This document shows, piece after piece, positions 23,623 to 36,144 of a stretch of DNA of 64,000 nucleotides. Under the pieces are notes generated by a model. The model had not been told where the DNA came from, searched no databases, and saw nothing but the letters and a program-made list of their open reading frames with translations. Positions within the stretch are counted from its first letter, which is position 1; each line of letters starts with the position of its first letter. A program made the position numbers and the translations under genes. Source of the stretch: Ceriagrion tenellum (taxonomy: Eukaryota > Arthropoda > Insecta > Odonata > Coenagrionidae); NCBI GenBank assembly GCA_963169105.1, contig OY720635.1, forward strand, positions 133,257,872 through 133,321,871. Direction: 5' to 3'.

Positions 23623-25200
23623 AAAACATTTTTTAATAAATAAGATTGGATGTTTAATAAACATAAATACCTGTAGCTTTCGTATTTTTTTATAGGTTTT
23701 CACAGCTTAATTCTTTAAATATAGGCTATTACGCGGAGGTCACAGTTGCACTTTTAATTACCTTTAATTAAAAATTTGCTCCAGATTTCAAAATCTCTAT
23801 ATGCTCTAATTTAGGAGAAAATTCCAGGTAAAGAATATCTCTCTTTTATGTTACAACTATTCATTATATTCTCACCATGACGATAAAAATATTCCTCTCC
23901 TTCATCTCACAAACTTTTACACGCCAAATGACGAATCAATTCGCTTGAATATGGGGAATAAAGCGCAGGATAGACACGTGGCTTCCGAGGACCTGGTCTC
24001 ATATTATGGAAGACAGGAATGAGGGTTAGGGAAGGTGAGAGAAGGAAAGAGATTTTAGTGAATTACACCATAGATTGGCTGTAGAGGTTGGAAGAGGTCC
24101 AAAATAATCGAATTCCGACTGCAACTTTGGATAACCTGATATCAAACGTCGACTATTCTACACAAACAGTCGACTTCCGTGTACTTCTCCGGCTTAAGCT
24201 CGAATTCTGAGAAATACGTTAACACACATATATAGGGAAAAAGGGACTCTAGTGTATATTCTTTGACGATGTTTAATTAATGGTGATCACGTTGCGATTC
24301 TATAAAGACTAAAATAGAGAAGGCCAACGTTAACGGCACAAAAATTGTACGTGAAACAATTTAACCATAAAAAACAGCATATAGACTAGACTCGATACAT
24401 TGAGCTCAAACTCAGCAAAAAAAGGAAAAATTTTGTGATTTTTTTTTTTAATATTTGCCATAAATTTAATTTGATACAATATATATTGCAATAATTTCCC
24501 GTTGGATGGGTTACAAAAGGATTTAAAACTACAGAATTAAAATTACAGCAGCTGTACAAAGTCCGCCTGAGTCAATAGACTCGTCAGGCGGTACTTTGTC
24601 AGTGAAATATGATACAATATCACCTGGTTTTACACATTATGGATAAAATATTTCAATTTCAAAAATGAAACAAAGGACAAAATGTTTCAAAATTTTACAA
24701 AACTCACAGTTAAAAAATTAAAATCACAAATTAAAATCACAATTAAAATTTAAAAAAAAATCGTAAACCCGCTTTTAATGACAATTTCCAATATCAAAAT
24801 CCATCTTACTCCATCAGGTCCCTTGTGCTAATAACTTTTGAAAACATATCCTTTTCAATTCTGACAGGGATATCTCATCTGATATAGATGTCACTATCCA
24901 GTTTAAAAGTTTTGTCACAAGAGTGCCAAGTCTTCTGTCTCCATATCTAGTGTATGATATTGAGCGATTACGAATAAATATGTTAAAAAGTTAAACAAAA
25001 GATCATTGGTGCAATTAAAACATTGCCTGGTATGGAGCGCTGAGGTTTTCATAACACAACCTTTAGCTACCACGCGCTGATGCACAACAAGCATTTTAAA
25101 AATATGGGACATGAGACATGTTTCGATTTCGTCATCGTTTTCTAATGGATGTTCCAATTCCATCAACTGCAAAGCTGATCTTAACCAGCCTTCTCCAAAA
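23623..25200. other. No recognisable gene; one strong hairpin
   Basis: AT-rich. The only clear structure is the hairpin at 24556-24599. Confidence 0.45.
24556..24599. repeat. Hairpin around GAGTC-AATA-GACTC
   Basis: ACAAAGTCCGCCTGAGTC pairs with GACTCGTCAGGCGGTACTTTGT, with two small bulges and a four-base loop. Isolated and unassigned. Confidence 0.6.
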
Positions 25201-25216
25201 TTTTTCTACCCTATAA

Positions 25217-25399
25217 CTATAATAATAATAATATTTAATAATAATAATAATATTCATTCAACGGGTTTACACCCTTTTTCCAGTTTAAAGAAAGTTTTAC
25301 AAAGAAAAGAAAAAATTTAAAAAGATACATACATAAAATACATAGGTATTCAGAGGACTTTTTATTTATTTGAAAAATATATGATATTATAATAACATA

Positions 25400-25476
<77 letters not shown>
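25217..25476. repeat. Microsatellites: AAT-rich tract and (TA)38
   Basis: AAT-type repeats at about 25217-25255 and an uninterrupted run of 38 TA units at 25401-25476. The Tyr-Ile open frame across it is an artefact. Confidence 0.95.
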
Positions 25477-25478
<2 letters not shown>

Positions 25479-26384
25479 GGTATCACATTGTCACGTTGTT
25501 TAGTACATATTTCTTAAAACTAGTAGAGGAAGAATGGAATAGATCGAAGTTATCACAATATAAGTTAATTTCTGGCATTGCTCTGAAAATAATCAAGTTT
25601 TTAGTGTAATTGGATGGCTGGTAAGGAACACAGAAAGTAGATGAATTTCTCGTATGGATGTTTGGGATTCGGAGGGTTACTAAGGATAATTAAATCAGGG
25701 GATTTAATCTTATTATTCAGTATATTATTAAGGAAGAACATTCCAATATGTCTTCTACGATCCTATAGCATCGTATGATTTCCTGAAAAATTTTCTTCCT
25801 AGAAGTTTGGAAATGGCGCTCTTTTCCCTCCTCATGGCAGTTAATGCATAAAGACGATAATAAATTGTGTTTTCAGATGCTTTAGAGTGCTCAGTGGGCC
25901 AACTTCGCTTTGGTGTCAATCAATTATTATTCGGATAATCGAATAAGCCGTCGCACTAAAGTCGAAAGTCGATGCTATTGGTCGACCATTAATCATCGTT
26001 GAAAATTTAAAGTTGAACTAAAAAAATTGACTATTGACGTTACAGGTCGACTTTCAACTTAAGTCGACTTTGACTTTCCACTACCTAGTCTGCAGACATT
26101 ATCTGCGTCTAAAATGTAATTTTTCTATGCAGCCGCTGTCTAATCGATGCAGAAATTTTCTGGAACATGCTTAAATCTCTTGCTATGTGATCAGCATTTT
26201 GGTATAAAGTAAGAGAAAAGAAAGGAAGACGTCCAATGTATTGGCTTCGATAAAGGAAGAAATATACTAGAGTAATTCACCAATATTATAAAAATAAGCT
26301 GAGCAATGGCTGCGGAGGCGCATTAGTCGGCCGAATTAAGGCAAATTGGCCTCATATTTTTAATGTGGTCTCCCTTAAGTACGT

Positions 26385-26585
26385 ACATCAATCATTTCCC
26401 ATGTAAATGGGCTGGTATTATTTGTCAGTAATCTCGGAAAGTAGTCGGGAAAGGGGTTGATATTTTGGTTTCTTCGGAAGAGTAAGGAAGAGAAGTTTGG
26501 AAGATTAAAAAAGATATTTTAAATGAGTCCAAATTCATTGATTTCTAGGTAAAATGATGTTTCGCCCAAACTAACTTAATTCAGG
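26385..26585 (-). repeat. TTAA-type MITE family fragment
   Basis: Reverse-orientation partial copy: GGGCTGGTATTATTTGTC, AAATTCATTGATTTCTAGGT and TTTCGCCCAAACTAACTTAA at its end answer to the terminal half of the 49339-49894 element. Confidence 0.6.
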
Positions 26586-26644
26586 AAAATGGTTATGGCT
26601 CAAACAGTGAGCTCGTAAAAAGAGTATCATTGGGTACTGACTCT

Positions 26645-27255
26645 GGAAATGCCATCAATTGGTTATAATATACACACCTTTTACAGCAGTAATCAAATTA
26701 TTTATTTTTACCTTAATGTGACAGTTATTTTAAAAGCATGTAATAAATGTCTGTTTTATGTAAGATTTAATATACGTTTTCATTTTTTTTAATTAAATGA
26801 CATTTCAAAATGTCATGTACATTACACTTTTGTTGCTTGGAACTGGACTGGAATGTGGATTCATACAATTATAAATGTTACCTGTTATAGCAGTAATCAA
26901 ATTATTTAATTTTACTTTAATGCTACCGTTATTTCCTGAGCATGCAATTAATATGTCTGTTTTCATGCAGATATTGTATTAGGTTTTTCATTTTATATTT
27001 ATTTAAAAACAATTTAAAATGTTGTAGCTCGGAACTGGACTGGACTGCGGAATCATTCAATTGCAAATGCCATAGTTACCTGTTACAGCAGTAATCAGAT
27101 AATTTATTTTTACTTTAATGTTACCTTTATTTTATGAGAATGTAATTAAAATGTCTGTTTTTATGCAAATATTAAAATAGGTATCCATTTTGTATTTATT
27201 TAATAACATTTCAAAATGTCACGTACATTATACTTTTGTTCTTTTAGGGGTATGT
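26645..27255. repeat. Three-copy tandem repeat, about 205-bp unit
   Basis: Each unit has CAGTAATCA, TTTATTTTTACTTTAATG (or near), AATGTCTGTTTT and a block AACATTTCAAAATGTCA or a decayed form, with GGAACTGGACTGGA between units. No coding potential. Confidence 0.8.
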
Positions 27256-30200
27256 TGTACCCAGAACTTTGAATAAATCCATTCTATATAGCCAAAGAAA
27301 AATGTAACTAACCATATGGTTCCTTTTTGTTTGTATGCTCTTGGCGTGGAGCTTTTGTCATTTCTAAAGAATTCCGTTGGCAAGTCACTTAGTATTTTAC
27401 TGTGAGCTGAATATTGAGTCTTCGGGCGAGCTTTACCTTGAATCGATCGTCATCATGCCGCAATGCGATCAGCATAAAATATAAACCGGCGGCTCTTCCT
27501 GCGGGTCATTACTTCCCGTACATATTTTAAATGTAAGCCTTTGGACCCTGTTCAAGACAAAATATTCACTTAGCTACTGATGAAAAGTGGAGTAAGCGGA
27601 ACTTCCAGGAATGATTCCTACAGTTTCCTGAGACCTAACACGTACGTCACGTGTAACATATATTACTTGGCCGAATAGTGCAAAAAGAATACACCTAACA
27701 AAGCGGTAAGGATTTTAACTGCGCTGACCTTTTTTTTATAAAACAATGGTTTTATTTTAACAACCAAAATATGACTACAAAAAGGTCAACTTCTTCCATG
27801 TATCAGTAATATCTCAAATCATGAATTTTCAATGAAAAAAGAAGTTTCATCAATACATTTAAAGGGTTCTTACAGGTCAAATTGGCACAAATTGCACTTA
27901 CATTTCAAGGCATGTATGTCAGTGGCAAATGGTGAACATACTGTCCACAAAGCCACGCTTACAAGGCAAGATCTTGAAGAATTAAACGATGCATACCACT
28001 TGGTATGCTAACAGCTACTGAGTTCATTATACCATTTGAGACAGAAGTATAACGACAGAGAACTAGATGGAGATGAAATATATATACGGAAGCATCATCA
28101 GCTCTCTTCCAATCTCAGAGAATGGAAAAATGAGCTCCACCTTCAATGACTGCTTTAAAGGGTACGCACAGCTCTTTAACTGACACAAAAGAAAAATTTC
28201 TGTGAAACAAAACTGGGTCTTTGACAGAGGATGAAAGTCCACCCTGGTCAACCATGTGCCACGAGTTTGATCTCCGCCTCTGTCATAAACATTGTGTTTT
28301 CCATGGGACTGATGTATTAAGTATAACACGCTCACACTATGCCAGTTGGATCAACTAAACTCCAAAATCTACTAGTAGCTGCTAAATACTCTGTATGGCT
28401 GAATTTAAAATGCTCATTACCACCCTTATGCACACTATAAAGCAATACGGAATTGCTGAATTTTAGTAATGTTATCTCGGCTTTTGATTCAAATTGCATT
28501 CCATAATTTTTTCTTGGCAGGTATATCGTCCAACATATGAGTTAAAAATATACGTAAATCTATGTTTTGAGTTAAGTCACACTGGCATAACTTTCATTCG
28601 CTGAGAAAACATTTATTGACTTGAAAAATGTGATTAAAAAACAACTACATATATATTCCGCTTTCCCCTTTATCCTCACTATCAACGCTTATCCCAATTG
28701 TAAAAAATGTGTAGTTTTTATGGAAGATGATGTCAAATGAAAAATCTAACTATTAAAATACTTTTTTTTCAGGTAAACTTCTCACAAACTCAGAAAGATG
28801 CAGCAACCGTTTGTCATCTTTAATGCAATGGAGGAATCTGACAATGGATTGAAGACGCCCAAATTCAGTCGTAAATATTGTTTTCCAAGTAGCTCTCAAT
28901 ACTAAATATAACAGTTTAAGACTGAGGAAACTGGGGAAGTGAAAAGTACTGCTAGTTTTAAAAGCCAGGGGATCGGGAAAGTTTTCATTAAAGCCTTAAG
29001 TAAGCTTAACTGGGGAATGGGATTCGAATAGAATCAGTGAAATAAGTGGTTTCTTATCTCAGACCTGATACACGATGGAAACGTAATGGTGAAGTCTCGG
29101 TGTTCAAGTCCTCTAACGAATCAATACTGTCATTCCCGGGAATCGACGATAAGCACTCTGAGTGGAATCCCAGCCACCTTATTTGTCAATTAGTCTGCCC
29201 AGGAGAGTATATAGTGAGTGAGACATTTCAGCGAAGCCCGCCGAAATATAAAATGCCCAACGTCAGTGTAGCTTGAATGCCATCCGAGTTTTTGTTTACA
29301 TCAGTGACCTGCGTATTTTTTCCAAGTGTTTACTAAAGGAGTTTCAAATCGCGTGTGCTGTGATCTTGCGGCCGCTGTTCTCGTGAACTCCAAGGAGCAT
29401 GTCGGCAAAAAATGTGGCTCGGATCTTCCCTGATGTCCATCGCCTCTTCTGGTTGCGTCAGCAGATGGACCTGAGAATCCACATCATAGTAACAGACGGT
29501 AATGTACCATATTTTTTCCACATTATCACGACTCAGTCAAGGATCCTGCTAGCCCAATTCAGATCAACTTGGAGCTCATTAAGCTCCTGAACATCACGTT
29601 CCTCAGAATGGGAACGATTGGGCAACTTTTAATGCAATTTTTGCATCATCATTAAGCTTGATTTTTTCCTATGTCCAAATAAATTAAATTGGGTAATTTT
29701 TATCTGTTTAATTGCTCTTTCTTGGGAGGAACAAAAATCGAACGGTCTTTTATTCACACATCTTCCAGTAACGCAAATTTGGGCCTCTATAGAAGCTCAT
29801 TAAATGTAAATACAATTGCAATATAGAATGCAGAGACAGAGCGTACTTTATATTTACATTACACAATATTTGAGATCTTGTTTTTTAATAACGAAATTTT
29901 TTTCCAAAACGTGACACAATTTGATCTCTCATCTCGGCAGAAGTCCGACGAAGTTTTTTTGTTTTTTTTTTTTTGAAGCGTCAAGTATATATTTCATATG
30001 TACAATGACTGTCCGCCATATTCGATAAAGATTTTACTCGTTTTAAGGGAAAAATAAGAAGATATACACTGATGAAAACTGTGTAACAACGGGTCCAGTT
30101 GTTTACATTACAGTGGAGACAAAACTTGAGCATGCATCGCTGAGCCTCCTCAACGATATTCTTTTTTCATGATGAAAACTTCTTCGTCGTATTTTCTCAA

Positions 30201-32660
30201 TTTTTTTCTTTTGCTAGAATCCATTTCAGCGCCACGGTATCATTTTTGAGCTGAATATAAGTGTGCCGTAGAGATAGTCTTTCCCTGAGATTCGTCAGAG
30301 GGTGGGTGGTTGAAGAGGTCACTCAGAGTACAATCTTTGACACGCTTTCTTGTTTTGGAAAATTTTTGGGGGTGGGAGGGAGTTGGAGCTGTTGAAGAGA
30401 AAATGAAGGCCATGTGACAGTCGAGGAGTGGCGTGGTGGGTTCAGCGAAAATGTCAGGGGCTAGCATATTTTAAAGAACTACAGTAAACACTTGAAAACT
30501 GTCACATCACTTAAAATTTGCATACATTTTATTTCTCAATTACTGTTTCACCACTTACGAATGTCTTGAACAATCATGCTTTTAACCTTTTCCGAGCTTA
30601 CTTAATATTTTTGGAATAGAATATGTGTTGGCATATTTTAAGAACCCTTTAAAGAGACAAAATGTGCACTTATTAACTTTCTCTTTCTATCAAGAACAAA
30701 TTCAATATTTCCAATTCTTCAACGCCTCTGCAAGTTATCTGCAATAACTGTTGTCCCACATTATCACCATAGAGATTGAACTTATATATTTTAATAATGA
30801 CAAAAATACTTAAGGTTTTCCTAACATTACAATCCAGGGCACCTGGTGGAGTATTTGTTGTTCATAACAGGATGTTTTTGATTCGATTCTTAAGAATGTC
30901 ATATACTTGAGACTCTGATAAGTTCGTAAGAAATAGGAGTTTCCCCGATAGCTGAAAGTTAAGCCTCTCTTAAGAATTTTTTTGCATTAAGTGCATTGTC
31001 CTCTACTCATCCATAAATTCTTTTCCGATAGAAGAAAATGAGCCATACCTGCGATATTTGTATAAGAGCTCTCTGAATTTATCGTGATTATTGAGGCCAT
31101 CCAAGTTTAGGAAAGAGTCACGCATTTTCACTCCGGAATATTTTCTATCTAATTGTCGGTATTTAGCACTACATGGTGTTGGAGTAATATAATTTACGAA
31201 AAAGAGTTGCCGATAATTACCATGCATCGTAAATGAATGCTATGGCATACGCTTATAAAATTTTATAATGGTTACACCATTAATTGAACGATAAGAAGGT
31301 CATTTTAGTTTATTCGTTCATTTCAGTTCGAAAGAATTTATCGCGTTGTAATCCTTATGATTAGTACAAATCAGAGGACTCGTGATTATTGCTTGTTCAA
31401 CCACACCAGCTCAAGGCAATCATAGCAAAAAGTTTAAACTTTTTGCACTCTCACTATCAGCTTTCTATGCAAATCTTCGAGGACTTTTTGAAGTAGAGAA
31501 GTTTTGAAGACTTCGCAAAAATCTTTAAAATCGCCAAATATCACCGCGTTAACCCGATAACTCAGCAATACTTCAGCGCCAGTCAACAGCCATCTAATTG
31601 CACATTCAGTTACGCTAGTAGATCATTCACTGTTTTCCATTGCGGCAACAAGACGGATCGACAGGAAATTGAATCATAATTAGGAAATATGAAATACTGT
31701 TATGAGATATTAAATTTGCTTTAGTCAACTGGCATTTCGCAGCGCTCGCGAAACCTATAACAGTAATGGCATAGCAATAACTGATCGGTACGCATACATT
31801 TACAAATAGCCATTCATTCGCATTGTCAAACAAAGCGTCAAGAACAAGATTCCGTTTCACGCCATTGCAATCGATCTGTGCTTCTTGTCATTAGCTCATA
31901 TTTAATGGGCAATAGGATAGTTTATTTTTTTCTGAGACCAGCTTACTCAGCTTAGATCAGCCAGCGGGCAGGAAACACCGAATTTTCTTACGATGATAAA
32001 AAAAGTGGTGTTGTCCCGAAGCATTCGTCTGTTGCTGCTTTCGTGATTACCCGGTCAGCCAAAAAAAAGACGATTCAGTCATTAGTCCCTCTAGTCCATG
32101 GCTGAAAATGATGTTATAAATTAGTCCAGGGTTTCCTGGCAAGATCAACCGACCTACATTTCATTTCGATCAAATTTGATGGGGAATTGGGCACTTCCGG
32201 ATTTTCGTATCGGTTTTCATCTGTATTTTGTGGAAAAGAAAAGATTGTAATCGGTGCGGGACCTTGAACTGAGGTCGAGAAAAATGAGCGTCAACTACTG
32301 AGTCTCAAGGGTGCCAACAACATCATTATCTATGGAACTGTGCCATAGCTAATTACCTAATGATTTTCCCAATCTCTCAGCAGTTGATGCCAGTCGCAAT
32401 TGAGAGATTTGTTTCCGATGCGCATCATGCCATTTCAGTTTATCATGAACTCATTTCCAATTTTCCAATTGGATCAGATGCTTTCATTGACAGCATTCTA
32501 TTAGCAGTATCTGCATCGTTTTTACGGCGTATCGGTGCTGAATACAAAACAAACACTGCGGTAAAAAGAAACGCTATTTATGAAACCCCAAGATTCCGGC
32601 GAAATGGAGTGGAATTTTTGCGTAACGCAGAAATAAAATGAGCGATTTTCCACGAAGGTT
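27256..32660. other. Mostly no recognisable gene
   Basis: Apart from a possible LINE C-terminal fragment at 31003-31225, open frames are short and featureless. The frame at 32360-32641 (93 codons) has no recognisable domain. Confidence 0.4.
31003..31225 (-). pseudogene. Possible LINE ORF2 C-terminal fragment
   Basis: On minus: RKYSGVKMRDSFLNLDGLNN, KFRELLYKYRRYGSFSSIGK and EFMDE stop. This resembles the GVKxWNxLPxxL...FKxxLxxYL...SFxSIxEF ending of arthropod retrotransposon ORFs, with the WNxLP block altered. Confidence 0.4.
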
Positions 32661-32668
32661 AAATGAAC

Positions 32669-32697
32669 TACGACTCGGGTATCAATCTGCGTGCATC
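32669..32697 (-). ncRNA. Decayed hammerhead-like motif
   Basis: The plus strand GACTCGGGTATCAA followed by GCATCATCATC reads on minus as a degenerate first core, a stem region, then GATA in place of GAAA and CCCGAGTC. It matches the decayed left arm at 46636-46669. Not expected to be active. Confidence 0.3.
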
Positions 32698-32710
32698 ATC
32701 ATCATCTGAT

Positions 32711-32951
32711 TTAACCCTTTGAGGGCGGCATGACGTGTCATCACGTCATGATTGTCTTTGCGCTGGTGCTGAAGACGTCATATCACGTCATGGGTACTGT
32801 GAGTGTTCCAGCTTTCATTAAGAGGTCTATTGAAAGTTTCTTAGTGATAGCTGGAACACTCACGTTACCCTTGACGTGATATAACGTCATCAGCACCAGC
32901 CCAAATAAAACCATGACGTGATATCACGTCATGCCGCACACAAAGGGTTAA
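32711..32951. mobile_element. piggyBac-like MITE packed with TGACGT motifs
   Basis: TTAA at 32711-32714 and 32948-32951 flank a 233-bp element starting CCCTTTG and ending CAAAGGG, the CCC-start and TTAA duplication typical of piggyBac-type elements. The interior is a long foldback: GCTGGTGCTGAAGACGTCAT pairs with a complement near 32885, and GTGAGTGTTCCAGC with GCTGGAACACTCAC. ATCACGTCA or TGACGTGAT recurs at least five times. Non-coding. Confidence 0.82.
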
Positions 32952-35900
32952 AAAAAATTAAGTTTAATGATGTGTGAATGAATTTTAAAGTAAAATGAAG
33001 TAAATTTTATTTTTGTGGAACATTGGTCATTTCATTTCTGCTAAACGCGTTGTTTATGAATTTAACATACTGCATAAATTTTAAATACACTATTTCCAGA
33101 AATGTAGTGTGGGAATGAAGTATAACTAATAGTAAATAACGAAATTGAATAATCGTGAGAGATCTGTCGCGCAATCTTGACAATCATCCTAGCGCACAAA
33201 TTTCGATAAATCTAAAATGATTCCCCACTTTAATTGGTGGTAATCCATTGTGAAAGGCTAAATGTTACAATATTAAATAGTTATGATAAGCTTGTTTAAT
33301 TCTAAGTAATTTTAATGGTTTGTTGGCTGAGGAAATGATATTTGTTCGGAATTTGTTCGGAATGCAAAGATTCTAAAACATTTTCCAGAGGACATTTGAA
33401 GGCGGTAATGGGATTCGGCGACTGCGATGGAAGTGAGACAGTGGGCTAATTAAAGAAGAAAGAGAGTAAATAAAAGTCAATTTGGACATTTTTCAGTGTA
33501 ATAATTGTAAGAAATAGGTAAAAAAGGAAATTTTATTAGTTAATTAGGAGTTCAGTGTCAAAAATCGAATATAGCTTTTACTGATATTGCTTCGCATTCG
33601 CTGGAATAAGAATGATCGTACAGTACCGAAACTAAAAAAGTAAAAAACTCACCTTCTGTCAGACGCTCTTGCAGTATACAGTGTATGAGCAATTAGATTT
33701 TGGAGATGAATCCTGATTATTTAAAAAAAAAATGTCAGGTTAGTTTTAGAATTTGTCCTGAAAAGCGGCGTACTTCGAAGAAATTGTATTATGATAATGT
33801 AATGATGATTGAATATTTATATAGATCACCGGGTCACACCGTTTTCTCACAATTCTGCTGCTTAGTATCACATGCTCCAGTATAACGTAGAAGTGTTATT
33901 GTCATAAAAAGCTGGTCACTAATGCAGGTTGAGGTCATCTTTATGGCTTTACATTTGATCATCATGTAACTGGAAAGCTGATAATTACAAATGAATTATT
34001 TGGTTTTAGTCCAAAGGCCATCCGTGAAAACGGATTACCTAAAATTACGAGCATTGAAAACTAAAAACAAGTACAAATATCTTATCATAAAATATATCGT
34101 CTTAATAAGTTTAAAATAATTAACATCATGAAAAATTCTTCTTGGACTGCCCCCTTTGGGTAAATGAAAACACTTTAAGGGTCATGATTTTTATTTATTA
34201 CAAATAGAGAACTGGACTAGATAAACATTATAATACATGCTGCTACAAACGTAATAATACTTTTAATTCGTGAAAGTAAATAGTGCTTTGTCCCCTCCAC
34301 ACAAAAAGAACACTAATCAGTCAAGTTATGTAATGGCTATTCTTTTTGTTTGACTATCTTAGGGAAAATACAATGGGTCGGTAATTTTGACGCGCTGTAA
34401 ATTGGAAAAAAAACACTAGAGTATCATAATTTTTGTCCCACAGGATCTGCATTGGAACAACTCTCAAAATAAATCAATGGCTCCAATAATGCTATTTCTT
34501 CTTTAAATTAATAAGCATAAAAGTAGCGCTTGGAAACATATTTTACGTGATCATATGTAGCTGCTTCATTCCATCGTCATCGGGTAACTGCAAAACAACT
34601 TTGCAGACGCGTTTGAGTAAAAGCAAATGATTACGTTACTCTCTGTGAATCCTCTTTCAATTAGCTTTGATCAGTTTTCAGAGAAAGATGAATGGAGAGG
34701 AAAATATTTGATTTATAAAACCCTTTCCAAACTATGAAAATACTTGCTCGAGTGAGCATGTGAGAAAATACCCCTTCGAAATTATTTCTTGGCCAATCGC
34801 CATTTTCCCGCAATGTGAAAACACGTTTATATAAAAGGCAATGCAGCGAGTTAACATCCCATATTTTATGGACGCTGTAATTTTTTGCTTATTTTCCTGG
34901 ATTCTAGCATTTTAAGTTTTTTTCTATTGTAACGGAATCTAGTGACTCCAGTATTACTTTGTACCTAAATTTGCATTTACTACGACTTATATTTTTGTGA
35001 GTAAGTGTTGACTCGAGCATATATCATCGTGTATTTTTTTTAATTTCCTGTTTTTACGATAAGGATCGCTGCTTCCATGCCATAATGTTTTGATTTCTTG
35101 CTGATTCCTCCCTACAGTTCCGGCTCGAAAATCCACCGGAATAACGGAAAATTTTTCATTTTTTTAAGGAGAGGCTCCTTTCAGTGTTCCCTGGAGTGAA
35201 TAGAGCCCCGAGAGAATTCCATTAGCATTCCTGATTTCCTCCTTCCCCTGATTTTTCCAACCGGCTGTGCTTAGAGTCACAATACGCCCTTAACGCTGTT
35301 TTTTTTAACCATTTGTGAAGAAGGCCACAGGGCAGTAATATCCTGACTGAAATTATTCTTTCAGTTTGCTTATTCCATTCAATCGTCTTAAATTTCCCTT
35401 ATACGAGCCCATGACTAATGCAGACTAAGAAAAATAATTTAATCATTTTAATTTTTTGCCTTTTTTAATAGAAATATGATTTTCCTTATCACATGAAAAC
35501 AGTGTATCTAACGGAAGCATTCATTTACACGGAACACTTATAAACTTGGTGAACCACACGAAGAATATAAATATGTATGGTAAATATCTTTAACACGCTA
35601 GGATATCCATTTATTGGTGGGGAATACTTTTAATTACAACATAAAAATCTAAGTAAGGTATATACAATCAAGAGACACCATTTCTGCTTCCCGGTTCTTA
35701 GTTTGAACTAACCTAACCCGGTCCTCAGATTGTGACCATGGAGTTAGTTCATCTCCTAAATTCTTTTGATTCCATTTTCGCGATCGCAACAATGGCATGT
35801 CTCGTCTGGAACATATCACATTGCTGCACAAGGAGTATAACGTGCATCAGCATCAGCCGTCAGCACTGATCGATACAAACGGTAACATAATGAACTAATC

Positions 35901-36038
35901 CAACGTTTCTGCTGGCGTTACTGGAAAAACAATTCAACGAAGATATATTTTATAGCTTATGGTACCGTTGAAGTTTCAAATAATCTCCTCTGGCGTATAT
36001 GATTCGCTTTCAGTGTAATGACTGATTATAAGTCACAT
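32952..36038. other. No recognisable gene; may hold the lipase 3' UTR
   Basis: AT-rich. The stretch just below 36039 is presumably lipase 3' UTR; its end is unknown. The frame at 35649-35831 has no recognised domain. Confidence 0.4.
35610..35615 (-). terminator. Possible polyadenylation signal of the lipase gene
   Basis: AATAAA on the minus strand, about 425 bp after the lipase stop codon. It is the nearest canonical hexamer I noticed downstream; weaker variants (TATAAA near 35.95 kb) lie closer. Hexamers like this are common by chance in AT-rich DNA. Confidence 0.25.
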
Positions 36039-36144
36039 TTACGACACTGTAAAATTTCTTGGAAGCGTCACCAAGTCTTCCTCACTCAGCGGCATTGAAT
36101 ATGGGAAATCAGGTACTGTCCGTAGAAAAAATTTTCCTCTTGCG
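36039..36144 (-). CDS. Lipase exon F (last exon, stop codon)
   Basis: 106 coding bases. The acceptor CTTCTCTTACAG before 36144 is strong. Joined to exon E in phase 2 it reads SARGKFFLRTVPDFPYS, the family's terminal ARGxYYLxT block, then 18 more residues to a TAA stop at 36039-36041. The chain ends shortly after that block, so there is no C-terminal PLAT domain. The intron to exon E is 6715 bp. The exon is short, but its motif match and exact phase make it convincing. Confidence 0.82.

Noticed and set aside
25235..25486. Tyr-Ile repeat protein
   Set aside because: Translation of a (TA)38 microsatellite.
32360..32641. 93-codon frame
   Set aside because: No domain recognised and no splice context; length is within chance for this amount of sequence.
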